NCBI RefSeq assembly: GCF_025151045.1
Contig: NZ_CP102285.1
Span: 372,001 to 436,000 of the forward strand
DNA from: Parabacteroides johnsonii DSM 18315
Lineage (GTDB): Bacteria > Bacteroidota > Bacteroidia > Bacteroidales > Tannerellaceae
Direction: 5' to 3'
Length of the DNA: 64,000 nt
Shown here: piece after piece, positions 9,622 to 19,208 of the stretch
Layout: each line of letters starts with the position of its first letter
How positions within the stretch are numbered: position 1 is the stretch's first letter
Notes under the pieces: generated by a model
The model's input: only the letters and a program-made list of their open reading frames with translations
Database searches by the model: none
What the model was told of the DNA's origin: nothing
Program-made: the position numbers and the translations under genes

Positions 9622-9652
9622 CAAAGGTACAAATAAATTGATAATTTCCAAG
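9622..9652 (-). promoter_or_regulatory. Likely promoter of the phosphohexomutase gene
   Basis: On the minus strand, CTTG, a 19-bp spacer and TACCTTTG (9629 to 9622) approximate the Bacteroidetes consensus, with the -7 box exact. It lies about 50 bp upstream of the start at 9571. Confidence 0.5.
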
Positions 9653-9667
9653 ATTTAGGCTTTTTAT

Positions 9668-11338
9668 TTACCAGACAAAAGAATGCTTGTATTCCGATTG
9701 ATTTCCGGCTGCATCCGTAACGGTCAGTTTGAGGGTATGTTTTCCTCTTTCGAGCCGTTCTTTATCGAATTTGTAGGTAATGACCGATTTGCTGTTCATT
9801 TCGAACAGGACGTATTGTCCGTCTATCTCTCCTCGGTAGGTTTGTACGCCACTCAGGTTATCGGACAGGCGGAAAACAAATGCCTGCTTGCTGATCCATG
9901 TGTTGGCGCCCAACGGGGTGATCGTCGGTGCTTTGAGATCTTGTCCGACCGTATAATTGCCAAGTTCTTTGATCGTGCCGTCGATCCAGCCGTTCCGGTA
10001 AGTACCGCCGATCCAGGATTGACGTCCTTTCTGAGTGCGGACGATACCATATTGCTGCTTGTTTTCCAACGTGTCGGTCCGTAAACGTAAGGACAGCAAG
10101 GCCGAGTTGTGAAGCGGAACGGGGCGGTTATGCAAAATGTGCCTGTCTGCCAATGCCGTACTGTCTTCTTTTACCGAATAACGGAAATAAAGATCGTCGT
10201 ACAGGTTTCCTTTCGGGATCGTCATCCGGATGCCTTTTGCTCCGAACCGATTGTCGGACATCCAATGAAACAATTCTGTACCTTCGGTCTCGATCTCCGG
10301 AATCTCCTGTTCTTTCCCTTCTATCCAAACGGAGAGGCGGGTCGTGTTACCGAATGCATCGGAAAGCGTATAGGTGAGATGATACGTTTTCTCTTCTCCT
10401 ATATGAATGATTCCCCGGTTGACGTTTTCGTTAAAACGGAGGCGGTTGCCCGGTTCTACAAAACTGCGCATATAAAAGGAACGACGGTCTTTCCATTCCT
10501 CATAATCGACGTAACTGTTCAAGTAGCGGGTCTCGTCGAAAGCAAAGCGGTCCAGGTTGCTATGGTAGATGATCTGGCTGTCCTGGCGAAGGGTAATATC
10601 CTTCACTCCGTAAATATTTGTCGTATTATCCATATAATCGTAGGCTTTGACCGCCAGTCCGATTTCTCCCCAAGCTTCGATCTTGCCGGTGATGGTTTGT
10701 TTGCCGTTTTTGGCTGTGACTGGTTTTAGCTCCAGTTTACGGCTGCTGCCGTTGACCACTCCTTTGCCCTGTTGCGGACAGATCAGTATTCCCTGTATTT
10801 TCGGTGCGCGGGTGTCGGTTATCTTCTCTTTGAAATATTCGATCGGGTCGAGTACCTCTTCACTTTCCGTGTCGCGCACTTCAAAATGGAGATGCGGACC
10901 TCCTGAGCTTCCGGTGTTTCCGCTATAGGCGACAATTTCTCCTTTTTTGACCGGGAATTGGTCCGGGTCGAGGAACAGGTTTACGTTGAAACTTTCCTGT
11001 TCGTATTGTTGCTCTTTGATATATCGGGCGATGGAAGGGGCGAATCGTTGCAAATGGGCGTAGACGGTTGTCGTTCCATCCGGATGTGTCAGGTATAAGC
11101 CGTTTCCGTATCCCCACGGACTGACGGATATGCGTGATACATATCCGTCCTGTACGGCGTGTACGGGTTTTCCTTCAACTCCTTGTGTCTTAAAATCTAT
11201 TCCGGAATGGAAATGATTGTTGCGCAACTCCCCGAAGTTTCCGCTCAACAAGATCGGAAAATCGAATGGCTGGCGGAGTTGTTGGGCGCTTATTGTCTGT
11301 ATGCAAAAAAACAATAGGGGGATGTATAGTTTGTACAT
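9668..11338 (-). CDS. M23-family metallopeptidase, secreted
   Basis: Predicted periplasmic or outer-membrane-facing peptidoglycan endopeptidase of 556 residues. A signal peptide (MYKLYIPLLFFCIQTISAQ) precedes the LytM domain at about 27-160. The zinc site looks intact: His44 and Asp48 (HFHSGIDF) and His151 in HLHFEVRD, with His149 and His95 (VYAHL) as catalytic histidines. About 400 residues follow that look all-beta; the last part (DNLSGVQTYRGEID) resembles Ig-like folds. The catalytic domain is at the N-terminus, the reverse of the usual NlpD/EnvC order. It is the last gene of a three-gene minus-strand run with the EEP hydrolase and the beta-helix lipoprotein. Confidence 0.88.
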   Translation of the reverse strand: MYKLYIPLLFFCIQTISAQQLRQPFDFPILLSGNFGELRNNHFHSGIDFKTQGVEGKPVHAVQDGYVSRISVSPWGYGNGLYLTHPDGTTTVYAHLQRFAPSIARYIKEQQYEQESFNVNLFLDPDQFPVKKGEIVAYSGNTGSSGGPHLHFEVRDTESEEVLDPIEYFKEKITDTRAPKIQGILICPQQGKGVVNGSSRKLELKPVTAKNGKQTITGKIEAWGEIGLAVKAYDYMDNTTNIYGVKDITLRQDSQIIYHSNLDRFAFDETRYLNSYVDYEEWKDRRSFYMRSFVEPGNRLRFNENVNRGIIHIGEEKTYHLTYTLSDAFGNTTRLSVWIEGKEQEIPEIETEGTELFHWMSDNRFGAKGIRMTIPKGNLYDDLYFRYSVKEDSTALADRHILHNRPVPLHNSALLSLRLRTDTLENKQQYGIVRTQKGRQSWIGGTYRNGWIDGTIKELGNYTVGQDLKAPTITPLGANTWISKQAFVFRLSDNLSGVQTYRGEIDGQYVLFEMNSKSVITYKFDKERLERGKHTLKLTVTDAAGNQSEYKHSFVW

Positions 11339-11373
11339 ATTATATGTTTATTTAGAAAAACAAAAGTAATCAT

Positions 11374-12447
11374 TTATTTCAATAGTAGAAAGTCGACGAT
11401 CAAAGGGAGATGGTCGCTGTAGCCGCCTTCGTATTTGAAACCGTAGTAGGTGCGGAAAGGGCGTTCACCACGCCAAGTTTTATCTTTTGTAAGCAGAAAT
11501 GGCGGTGAAAAGATGCGGGCACTTCCCGGGATGACCTGCATCCGTGAGGTGGTGTCGGTGAGGGAGGAGGAGAGGATGAGTTGATCTAACTGGCTCCATT
11601 CTCCTTGATATTTATGGCTTCCCGGAAAAAATGGCTTGTCTTTGGCAAACAGATTGTATAGATGGAGAGACGGATAGGCATCCGTCCGAGATTTCATAGG
11701 CATGGAGTCTGAACCGGACAGGCATGAAATTGGAAACGGATGGGCATACAATATTTCCCGGATACTCATGTCGTCCGGCGTATCATTGAAATCTCCCATA
11801 ATCAGGATGTGTGGGGCAGGATGGAGATGGTGGAGCGAGTCGCATAATACGCGCAGGGTGCGTGCCGCATCCAAACGGTCCGGTTCGCTTTCTTTTTCTC
11901 CTCCGTAACGGGAGGGAAAATGGCAGACAAAAACATCGATCCGGTCCCCGGTAATTACATCTCCCCATACATGCAGGATATTACGGGTATGCTTATGCTG
12001 TTTGCGGGTAAAACGGACCGGATGTTCCGTATGCCCCCGGTAGCGGAACTTGTCCCGTTGGTAAAGTAATGCTACATTGATCCCTCGCGTGTCCTGTCCG
12101 TGCGTCATGCAATAACGGTAATGCTGCCGACGGAGCGGAGTGTAGTTCAGAAGCCGGACAAGGACGGAATCGTTTTCTACTTCACAAAGTCCGACCAAAG
12201 CCGGGGTGCTCCATTCTCCCGCTGCCGTAATGACTTTTGCCAGTTGCTGTAATTTATGGTAAAACCGTCCCGGTGTCCAGTGGCGGTTGCCGGAGGGAAG
12301 GAAATCATTGTCTGCTGTAAACGGATCGTCTTTCGTGTCGAACAGGTTCTCGACATTGTAACTCATCACCCGGAAGTCTGTTTGCCCTTGTGAAGGCAAA
12401 GAAAACAATGTCAGTATAAAAAACGTCATAGTTAAGATTCTGGTCAT
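11374..12447 (-). CDS. Endonuclease/exonuclease/phosphatase-family protein, exported
   Basis: 357-residue member of the EEP (DNase I-like) fold. A signal peptide (TFFILTLFSLPSQGQ) indicates export, so it is more likely a nuclease or phosphodiesterase acting outside the cytosol than a DNA-repair enzyme. Family motifs are MSYNVENLFD (metal Asn), GLCEVEND (catalytic Glu), MGDFNDTPDD (Asp/Asn pair) and the C-terminal SDHLPLIVDF (Asp-His). It starts 6 bp after the stop of the upstream lipoprotein gene and ends 35 bp before the M23 gene, suggesting an operon. The substrate is unknown. Confidence 0.87.
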   Translation of the reverse strand: MTRILTMTFFILTLFSLPSQGQTDFRVMSYNVENLFDTKDDPFTADNDFLPSGNRHWTPGRFYHKLQQLAKVITAAGEWSTPALVGLCEVENDSVLVRLLNYTPLRRQHYRYCMTHGQDTRGINVALLYQRDKFRYRGHTEHPVRFTRKQHKHTRNILHVWGDVITGDRIDVFVCHFPSRYGGEKESEPDRLDAARTLRVLCDSLHHLHPAPHILIMGDFNDTPDDMSIREILYAHPFPISCLSGSDSMPMKSRTDAYPSLHLYNLFAKDKPFFPGSHKYQGEWSQLDQLILSSSLTDTTSRMQVIPGSARIFSPPFLLTKDKTWRGERPFRTYYGFKYEGGYSDHLPLIVDFLLLK

Positions 12448-12453
12448 GTCGTT

Positions 12454-13917
12454 TTATTTTGTTTCATCTTCTTTCGGTACGAATTCGTAGGCTCCGATAT
12501 CGGGACCGTCGTTTGTCAGGCGGTTGATACCGTAGCGGTCCACCGGATATTGCTGCGTAACGAAGATATCGGCTTTTCCCACTCCCAAAGTCGTCAACGA
12601 ATCCGGACGGAAATCAAAGCGGTATTTGTTTTTTTCACCGCCCTTTAGCCTATAGGAAGGACTGACATTTGTGAACAGTACCTCTTTGAAGTGATCATTG
12701 TTGCTGCCATTCGTTTTGACCACGCAATGATTAAACAGGTATTCGAATGGCGCTGCATCGTCGACAGACAGGTTGAGTTCCCCTTTGTATTCTTCCTTGC
12801 CGGCAGCGAAACTACCGTCGATAATGCAATTGTCGAATGTCGTTTTGAGCGGGTAAGCCTCTTTATTCGCATTGTTTGCCATCGTGAGGCAAGACGTGTT
12901 TCGTTTTTCCAGTGTCATGAAATTAGCCAGTGTGCAATGGATGAAGCGGTATTCCCCGCCAATCAGCACGACGACGCCTCCTCCGGCATTGGTCAATTCC
13001 GTGTTGGTCACTTCTATATTGCAATTGAGTGCGAAGAACAGGTTTTCTCCCATATTCGTGATCTGGGAATTGCTTAGTTTCAGTTTGGATTCGCCTGGAG
13101 ACGACTTTTCGAACGTCAGTCCTGTTTTCCCATTTCGCACGATAACATTGTCCATAATATTATGGTAACTTTCCGGACGGAAGAAAATCCCCCCCCATTG
13201 TGACGGTGTCCGGTCGTAGGGCAGGATGTCGTTCAGAATGAAATCCAGGCGGTCTCCGCGGAAAACAATCGGTTTTTCACGTGTCCCTTTGGCCAGCAAT
13301 GTCCCGTATGTAATGACTTTCGCAGTGTCGTGCATATAGAAGATGGCCCCCGGATCGATGTTGAGTGTGATATTGGGAGAAATAACCAGGCTGTCATATA
13401 TAAGGTAAGGCCGTTCGGCTGTAAAATGCGTGTCTTGTGTCAGGATAAGCCCGTTCTTATACAGGTTTACATTTTGCCCGTATGCTTCGAGGCGGACAGA
13501 CTGTTTGATGCCGTTTGTGGTGAAAATGACGGAATCGTCCACCAGCAGTGGTTGGTTGGATGCGTTCGGATTGACGGTGACTTCCACAAAAACATACAAG
13601 CTGTCGTCTGCCTGTATCCTTACATTTTGGAAATGGTCGCCTTTACGCCCGTCCACGTTGATGCGGAAACCGGTCTCTTCACCGCTTGCCAACATGATCT
13701 CGCTGATCAGCAAAGGCTGATCGTTACGGTTGTAGATCATGAACTCTTTGGTTGCGGAGCCTATTGTGGTGAATACCGTATCGAAAGAAAGCGTGTCGAC
13801 CGAGAAGCTCAGCCGATGGTTGGGGTTACTCGAATAGTTTTCGTCCAGCCCGTCGCACGACAACAGGTTGAGCACTATAAAGAATAATATGAGTAACGGA
13901 GCGGCTAATTTTTTCAT
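12454..13917 (-). CDS. Right-handed beta-helix lipoprotein, function unknown
   Basis: 487-residue lipoprotein with lipobox LLSC (Cys21). The start at 13917 (MKKLAAPLLIL) is preferred to an in-frame ATG 14 codons upstream because it opens on the signal peptide. Residues about 30-150 look like an Ig/ASH-type beta domain (SFDTVFTTIGSATKEF, VTVNPNA). Residues about 190-430 carry irregular repeats typical of parallel beta-helices (GTLLAKGTREKPIVFRGD, NIMDNVIVRNGKTGLTF, CNIEVTNTELTNAGGG). The C-terminus has DGPDIGAYEF, a motif often found at the end of such proteins. It is the first gene of the run with the EEP and M23 proteins, which hints at an envelope role. No catalytic residues could be assigned. 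Confidence 0.78.
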   Translation of the reverse strand: MKKLAAPLLILFFIVLNLLSCDGLDENYSSNPNHRLSFSVDTLSFDTVFTTIGSATKEFMIYNRNDQPLLISEIMLASGEETGFRINVDGRKGDHFQNVRIQADDSLYVFVEVTVNPNASNQPLLVDDSVIFTTNGIKQSVRLEAYGQNVNLYKNGLILTQDTHFTAERPYLIYDSLVISPNITLNIDPGAIFYMHDTAKVITYGTLLAKGTREKPIVFRGDRLDFILNDILPYDRTPSQWGGIFFRPESYHNIMDNVIVRNGKTGLTFEKSSPGESKLKLSNSQITNMGENLFFALNCNIEVTNTELTNAGGGVVVLIGGEYRFIHCTLANFMTLEKRNTSCLTMANNANKEAYPLKTTFDNCIIDGSFAAGKEEYKGELNLSVDDAAPFEYLFNHCVVKTNGSNNDHFKEVLFTNVSPSYRLKGGEKNKYRFDFRPDSLTTLGVGKADIFVTQQYPVDRYGINRLTNDGPDIGAYEFVPKEDETK

Positions 13918-14016
13918 TTCATTAATTATTAATAGTCCAGGTAAATTGTTATTTACCATATAATGTCAATAAGAAAACAAATTTATTATAAATAAGTTTT
14001 CGGGCATTAACATAAA

Positions 14017-14056
14017 AAAAGAGGAAAAACATCCGTTGAATGTTAATCCTCTTTTT
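14017..14056. terminator. Intrinsic terminator of pepD
   Basis: AAAAGAGGA/TCCTCTTTT outer stem (14017-14025 with 14047-14055) and an inner AACAT/ATGTT stem, flanked by A and T runs. It lies 21 bp after the minus-strand pepD stop. Confidence 0.8.
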
Positions 14057-14076
14057 ATAACGAGAAATGTATCGTT

Positions 14077-15534
14077 TTATTTTGCAGGGATGCTCTTTAA
14101 TAGTTCGAGTAAGTGAGACCACCACAATCCAACGGTATCAATCTGTATGCGTTCGTTGGGGGAATGGACGTCCCGAAGCGTCGGTCCGAATGAGATCATA
14201 TCCAGATTCGGATATTTCTCAAGGAACAAGCCACATTCCAGTCCTGCATGGATCGCCATTATTTTGGCATCTTTGTTAAACAAACGTTTATAGGTATCCT
14301 GTGCCACTTTCAGGATCTTTGAATCCGGGTTAGGCGCCCAACCGGGATAGCCGTCGCCGTGAGTTACCTGTGCATCGGCTAACTTGAAAACAGATGCGAC
14401 CTGGTTGGCAATCATGTTCTTGTAAGACTCGATGGAGCTGCGCTGGCTTGTGCCGACAATGATCGTGTTGTCATCTCCCATCTTGACAGAAGCCAGGTTG
14501 GTAGAGGTTTCCACCAGCCCTTCGATGTCGTGGCTCATGCCGATCACGCCATGTGGGCAGGCATGTAAAGCCAAAATCAGTTTTTCGGCATCATAGTCGC
14601 TGATATATTTGTCCGGACGGTCGGTCGAAGCCATTGTTATCTGTACGTTCGGGTCTACATGTTTCAGTTCGTTTTCTATATCTGCCGTGAAATGGTTCAG
14701 CAGGATACGGGCTGCTTCCTTTTCTTCCGGGTACAGGCCGATGGTCGCTTGCGCTTCACGGGCGATAGCGTTGCGGAGGTTACCGCCGTGGATGAAGCAA
14801 AGGTTGAAATCAGCTTGGTTTTTCAGTAGGTACAGGTAGCGCACCAGGATTTTGTTGGCATTGCCCAACCCTTTGTGTATTTCGCCACCGGAATGTCCGC
14901 CGTTCAAGCCTTTCACTTCGATTTTGAAGTATTGCATGTTCGGATTGGTGTCACGTGATTCGTAATGGAACACCGCTTGCGTATCTTTACCACCTGCGCA
15001 TCCCATAAAGATTTCACCTTCGTCTTCGCTATCGAGGTTCAGCAGGATATCGCCTGTCATGAATCCTTTTTCGAGTGCTTTGGCTCCGGTCAGTCCGGTT
15101 TCTTCGTCTACGGTGAAAAGGCATTCGATCGGTCCGTGCTCGATATCGTCGGATGCGAGGATAGCCAATTCGGCAGCTACACCGATGCCATTGTCGGCAC
15201 CCAGAGTCGTACCGTTGGCGCAAAGCCAGTTCCCGTCGACGATTGTTTCGATCGGATCATTGTCGAAGTCATGTACGGTTCCATTATTCTTTTCGCAGAC
15301 CATATCCATATGGGATTGCAGAACGACTGTCGGCAGGTTTTCCTTACCGGGAGTAGCCGGTTTAGACATCAGGATGTTGCCTGCGGCATCTTTTTTGATA
15401 GCTATTTTATACTGTTTCGCGAATGATTCAAGGAACTCGATCATTTTTCCCTCCTTCTTTGAAGGACGGGGCACTTGTGTTACCTGGTGGAAGAACTTCC
15501 AGACGATTTCAGGTTTTAAATCAGTAATCTTCAT
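14077..15534 (-). CDS. pepD: Aminoacyl-histidine dipeptidase (M20 family)
   Basis: Cytosolic zinc dipeptidase (carnosinase-like) of 485 residues, the usual length for PepD. Metal and catalytic motifs are in order: QSHMDMVCEKN (His75, Asp77), TLGADNGIGVA (Asp114), DEETGLTGA (Glu144/Glu145), LDSEDEGE, and C-terminal AIHAGLECGLF (His and Glu). The lid domain begins near GGHSGGEIHKGLGNA. It is a single gene ending in a clear terminator. The role is inferred to be release of amino acids from Xaa-His and related dipeptides. Confidence 0.93.
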   Translation of the reverse strand: MKITDLKPEIVWKFFHQVTQVPRPSKKEGKMIEFLESFAKQYKIAIKKDAAGNILMSKPATPGKENLPTVVLQSHMDMVCEKNNGTVHDFDNDPIETIVDGNWLCANGTTLGADNGIGVAAELAILASDDIEHGPIECLFTVDEETGLTGAKALEKGFMTGDILLNLDSEDEGEIFMGCAGGKDTQAVFHYESRDTNPNMQYFKIEVKGLNGGHSGGEIHKGLGNANKILVRYLYLLKNQADFNLCFIHGGNLRNAIAREAQATIGLYPEEKEAARILLNHFTADIENELKHVDPNVQITMASTDRPDKYISDYDAEKLILALHACPHGVIGMSHDIEGLVETSTNLASVKMGDDNTIIVGTSQRSSIESYKNMIANQVASVFKLADAQVTHGDGYPGWAPNPDSKILKVAQDTYKRLFNKDAKIMAIHAGLECGLFLEKYPNLDMISFGPTLRDVHSPNERIQIDTVGLWWSHLLELLKSIPAK

Positions 15535-15653
15535 AATGTTACAATATATTATAGATGTTACTCTATAGTTAATAATACCACTGCAAACAGGGGGTTGTAT
15601 GAAAAAAAGTACAATTAAATATCAAAAACATACTTTCCAATCACTTAAACTCT

Positions 15654-15661
15654 TATATTTG
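15654..15661 (+). promoter_or_regulatory. -7 promoter box before the small membrane gene and ompH-like gene
   Basis: TATATTTG matches the -7 consensus TAnnTTTG and lies 20 bp upstream of the ATG at 15682. No good TTTG was found at the -33 position. Confidence 0.45.
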
Positions 15662-15681
15662 CGTCCACAAATATAGAGAAA

Positions 15682-15900
15682 ATGCTTACAACGTTATTGA
15701 TTACCGTCATAATTCTTTTTATTTGTGTTGTGTTGCTCAGTGTAAAAGTTCTTTTCAAAAAGGGAGGGAAGTTTCCTAATACACACATTGAAGGTAACGC
15801 AGCACTAAGGGAGAAAGGTATATGCTGTGCTAAAACCCAGCATAAGAGAGATAGTTTGCGGAAGAATCTATATGATAAGATAAAGGAAATAGAAGAATAA
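15682..15900 (+). CDS. Small membrane protein, conserved-looking hypothetical
   Basis: 72 residues: one N-terminal membrane helix (about 3-25, LLITVIILFICVVLLSV), then a basic cytosolic tail with a Cys-Cys pair at about 48-49 (GICCAKTQ) and a predicted helical, charged end. It starts close behind a -7 box and ends 28 bp before the ompH-like gene on the same strand, so the two probably share a transcript. I recognise no named domain. Envelope function is only a guess from the neighbour. Confidence 0.7.
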   Translation: MLTTLLITVIILFICVVLLSVKVLFKKGGKFPNTHIEGNAALREKGICCAKTQHKRDSLRKNLYDKIKEIEE

Positions 15901-15928
15901 AATAAAATAAAGATTTAATTTACACTTT

Positions 15929-16531
15929 ATGAAGAACATTAACTACGTTATTAATGGTGTGCTCGCGGTGGCTGTCATAATCTTGTTTGTTATGCAGTTT
16001 TCCAGTAAAAAAGAATCCACAGTAGCTCCGGCTTTCACAACGGAGGGAGATTCTACCAATTTGCTCCCTGTAGCATATGTGAATGTAGACTCTCTTTTAG
16101 CGAATTACAACTATTCGAAAGATCTGAATGAACGTATCCTCAAGATGCAGGAAGATTATCGTTTAGATATGACCCAACGGTCAAATGCCTTACGGACAGA
16201 ATTGAATGATTTCCAGCGTAAATATGAAGCCAATGCTTTCCTTACTACGGAAAGAGCGCAGCAGGAAGGAAACCGTTTGCAGAAAAAGCAGGAGGAACTT
16301 CAGAACTATGCCGCTAAGAAAGAACAAGAACTGGCTGCCAAGCAGATGGAACTGAACGGACAGCTTCGCGATACGATCGTTGCCCAGTTGACGACTTTTA
16401 ACCAGGCAAAAGGTTATCAGATCATTTTCAGCAATACAATGGGGGACAATATTTTGCTGTCTAATCCGGCATACGACATCACGGCCGAATTTCTTGAAGT
16501 GCTGAATAAGAACTACTCTTCCGGAAAATAA
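15929..16531 (+). CDS. OmpH/Skp-family periplasmic chaperone
   Basis: 200 residues. An N-terminal signal or anchor helix (about 6-24, VINGVLAVAVIILFVMQF) is followed by LPVAYVNVDSLLANYNY, the usual entry strand of Skp. A long coiled-coil region at about 65-150, rich in Gln, Glu and Lys, forms the tentacle. The end (GYQIIFSNTMGDNILLSNPAYDIT) is the conserved second strand plus helix of OmpH proteins. Known family members hold unfolded outer-membrane proteins in the periplasm. Its helix could keep it membrane-bound. Confidence 0.88.
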   Translation: MKNINYVINGVLAVAVIILFVMQFSSKKESTVAPAFTTEGDSTNLLPVAYVNVDSLLANYNYSKDLNERILKMQEDYRLDMTQRSNALRTELNDFQRKYEANAFLTTERAQQEGNRLQKKQEELQNYAAKKEQELAAKQMELNGQLRDTIVAQLTTFNQAKGYQIIFSNTMGDNILLSNPAYDITAEFLEVLNKNYSSGK

Positions 16532-16557
16532 GGAACAGAACATATAGATATATACGA

Positions 16558-16595
16558 AAGGGCTGCCCGCGCATATCGCTGGGCAGCCCTTTTTG
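16558..16595 (+). terminator. Intrinsic terminator after the ompH-like gene
   Basis: AAGGGCTGCCC (16558-16568) pairs with GGGCAGCCCTT (16581-16591), followed by a T run. It may also serve the convergent PepSY gene. Confidence 0.88.
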
Positions 16596-16637
16596 TAAAG
16601 CTATGTATTACGGCAAGCGAAGCATGCTTGTGCTTGT

Positions 16638-17765
16638 TTACCTTTGTATGGACTTCCGGAGTTTCTTCTTGAGCCAAAAATAGTAGCCGGTTATGGCAAA
16701 AACAGCCCCTAAAAGCGAAACCAGGCAACTCAATATCCGGGTTGCCATCCCTCCCCATGTTCCGGCATGGACGGAATAGATCCATCCTCTTATTTTGGCG
16801 GATTTAGGGAGGTCCTTGTATAATTGGATTTCGGTGATCTTGCCGGTAGCCGGGTCAAAAGAATAGCGGTCGCTTCCTCTTGTATTTCCATAGGTGGCAG
16901 TAGAAACCGTTGCCGATCCGTCCTGGATGGCGATCGATTTATATTCCGGATAACGGCTTTGTAAATCGGCCAAGACTTCAGCCCATTGTGTGTAATTGGT
17001 TTTGGGGTGTTTCTTCAGCCCTCTGTCACCTGATGTTTTTTGAGGAGAGGAGGATGCCGGAGCATGTGTCTGCTTGGAAGTTGTGCTGATGCCGAACACG
17101 GTATAGAACGCGTCACGATACCAGCCGAACGACCAGGTCAGGCCGGTCAATGCCAGGACAAGCAAAAGTAAAGCAGCATAAAAACCTCCGGAGACATGTA
17201 GATCGTACAGGAAACGGAACCAGCCGGCTTTTGTTTTTATTTTGAGCCGGTTTTTCAGTACTTTCTTGTTTCTCGGATACCAGATAACAAGGCCGCTGAT
17301 GATGATAATGACCAATACCAGGGTTGAATATCCGACGATAGTCTTTCCCCAGGCAAAACTTCCATCCCGTTTATATTCGTCCAGCAGCCAGCGGTGAAGG
17401 CGCATCATTTTCATAAAGAACCCTTTCCCATCGTCTATGCCGGTAATTTCTCCGGTGTAGGGATTAATAAAGCAAGCAGCTTTTTTCCCCGGTAAAATTA
17501 ATTGGTAGGTCCGTTTGGGATCGGAGGAAACCCGTATTCCGTTTATTTTGATGGAGTCGGGAAGTTGCTGGCCGGCGGCGCTCATGAGCACCGCCGGCGA
17601 AAGCACTTCGCCTTTTACCTCTTTGACAAAATAACGGGAAGGATAGCAAAGCTCCAGTATCTCTGTTTCGAATACCAGGATGGCTCCTGTCAGGCAGACG
17701 ATCGCGATGATGATACCGAAGGGTATCGATAACCATAAATGTATTTTCGCAAAGAACTTTTTCAT
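16638..17765 (-). CDS. xusC: PepSY-associated TM protein, XusC-like
   Basis: 375-residue inner-membrane protein with four likely membrane helices: about 12-34, 148-166, 192-216 and 342-364 ([18 protein letters not shown]). The periplasmic loops carry PepSY-like segments ([35 protein letters not shown]). It overlaps the DUF4374 gene by 4 bp (ATGA) and is third behind the TonB receptor. That order matches the published Bacteroides xenosiderophore system XusABC. Family members are thought to reduce or transfer siderophore iron at the inner membrane. The name rests on domain content and gene order, so it is an assignment by synteny. Confidence 0.8.
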   Translation of the reverse strand: MKKFFAKIHLWLSIPFGIIIAIVCLTGAILVFETEILELCYPSRYFVKEVKGEVLSPAVLMSAAGQQLPDSIKINGIRVSSDPKRTYQLILPGKKAACFINPYTGEITGIDDGKGFFMKMMRLHRWLLDEYKRDGSFAWGKTIVGYSTLVLVIIIISGLVIWYPRNKKVLKNRLKIKTKAGWFRFLYDLHVSGGFYAALLLLVLALTGLTWSFGWYRDAFYTVFGISTTSKQTHAPASSSPQKTSGDRGLKKHPKTNYTQWAEVLADLQSRYPEYKSIAIQDGSATVSTATYGNTRGSDRYSFDPATGKITEIQLYKDLPKSAKIRGWIYSVHAGTWGGMATRILSCLVSLLGAVFAITGYYFWLKKKLRKSIQR

Positions 17766-19165
17766 TTTACTGCCAATTTACCGATACCGGTTATTTGAGT
17801 GGCTTCGACTGTTACACCTTTCGTTGCACTGGCGTTAGCTGGGTCGATCTTGTAGATGGCTGGATTTCCATCGGTTGTCGTTACAGCGATGTAAGCCTTG
17901 CCGTTTTCAACATGTATCGTGTTTCCGAAACCGGAAATGATATCGGTTGAAGGAAGTCCGCTCACGTAAGTCAACTTTTCGGCTCCGGCTTTGAACACGG
18001 CCAACTGATTGGCTGTATAGCCTGTTTCACTGAAAGGACGGTCATACATCAGTAATAAGAAATAATCGTCTGTGATATGCCAGCTGCGAAGGAAGGAATT
18101 TCCATTGCTCTGTGCCTCCAAGTTGCAGTAGTAATCGTCGAAATCTTCACTTCCGTTCGGGATGCGCACTACACCGGCCGGCAAGTTGGTCTGCTGGCGC
18201 GGGTCGGTCATCGTTTTGGCATAAGATGGTGAGAATATATAGATGTCACCATTGTCGGCGGCCCAGATCATTTGATAATATTGCGATTTGAAACGGCCAC
18301 AAGCGTAACTGATTTTATCAGTCTTGATGATTTTCTTATTTGTAAATGTTGCATCGTCGAAGATGGCGACCCAACAGGAATTCGGATATTGTGTCCACAA
18401 TAGCTCGTCTTTTTCGTAAGCGCTGCTGTTCGAACCTCCGGATTCGGTTTTCACCAAGTCTTCGTTACCCGGCAAGACCCATTTTCCGTTTCCGTCTTTT
18501 GTCCCGTACTGGCTTAATCCCATCGGTACGGCTACGCTATAGATCTTGCTGTTATGTTCCAGAATACCTGCCAGCGTTACATATTCACCATTGCCCAGGA
18601 AGTTTTCGGACAGGTAGGCTTTGTTCTTCGTGTCGTTGTCCGTTTTTGTCTCGGCTGCGACATCTAAAAGGGATACCAGGAATGACTGGGGAACATAGCC
18701 GTTCTCGTCCGCCCATTCCGTCGGACCGTCACCTGAAGAAAGGGTCATGATATACTTGTCATAAATGCCGTAAGTCGTAAATCGTTTGACCTTATAGCTC
18801 TGTGAACGGGTTTCAAGTTCTCCGTTCGCATTCAGGATATACGAGCGTGTGTCGCCGGCATTTCCCTGATTGTAAGTCAGGCCGTACAAATACTGGTCTT
18901 TGTAGAAGACCCATTGTGTAGCTCCGTCATTCACAAGGCCGTTGTTCAATGTCGTGATGGTCCCTTCGTCCACACTTTCGGCTGTAAGCAGTACGTTGGT
19001 CGTATTTCCGGATGCCGTTGTAGAAGCTGGGATTACGAATGTGTTTTTGACTTCACCCTTCCCTCCTTCGTCCGGTGCCGGGATATCGTTGTCACTACAG
19101 GAAGTAAACAGCCCACCCGCCAGCATAGCTGCGGCAATACCGGTTAATAAATGATTCTTTTTCAT
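17762..19165 (-). CDS. xusB: DUF4374 siderophore-binding-type lipoprotein, XusB-like
   Basis: 467-residue lipoprotein with lipobox FTSC (Cys23) and an acidic start ([15 protein letters not shown]) as in surface-exposed Bacteroides lipoproteins. The rest looks like a beta-propeller, with repeated strands such as [20 protein letters not shown] and [23 protein letters not shown]4374 proteins next to a TonB receptor and a PepSY protein correspond to XusB, a ferric-siderophore binder. It sits 43 bp downstream of the receptor gene and overlaps the PepSY gene by 4 bp. The ligand cannot be read from sequence. Confidence 0.82.
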   Translation of the reverse strand: MKKNHLLTGIAAAMLAGGLFTSCSDNDIPAPDEGGKGEVKNTFVIPASTTASGNTTNVLLTAESVDEGTITTLNNGLVNDGATQWVFYKDQYLYGLTYNQGNAGDTRSYILNANGELETRSQSYKVKRFTTYGIYDKYIMTLSSGDGPTEWADENGYVPQSFLVSLLDVAAETKTDNDTKNKAYLSENFLGNGEYVTLAGILEHNSKIYSVAVPMGLSQYGTKDGNGKWVLPGNEDLVKTESGGSNSSAYEKDELLWTQYPNSCWVAIFDDATFTNKKIIKTDKISYACGRFKSQYYQMIWAADNGDIYIFSPSYAKTMTDPRQQTNLPAGVVRIPNGSEDFDDYYCNLEAQSNGNSFLRSWHITDDYFLLLMYDRPFSETGYTANQLAVFKAGAEKLTYVSGLPSTDIISGFGNTIHVENGKAYIAVTTTDGNPAIYKIDPANASATKGVTVEATQITGIGKLAVK

Positions 19166-19208
19166 TTTGCAATAAATGTATTTATATTTAGTAACTGTGA
19201 TAATTGAA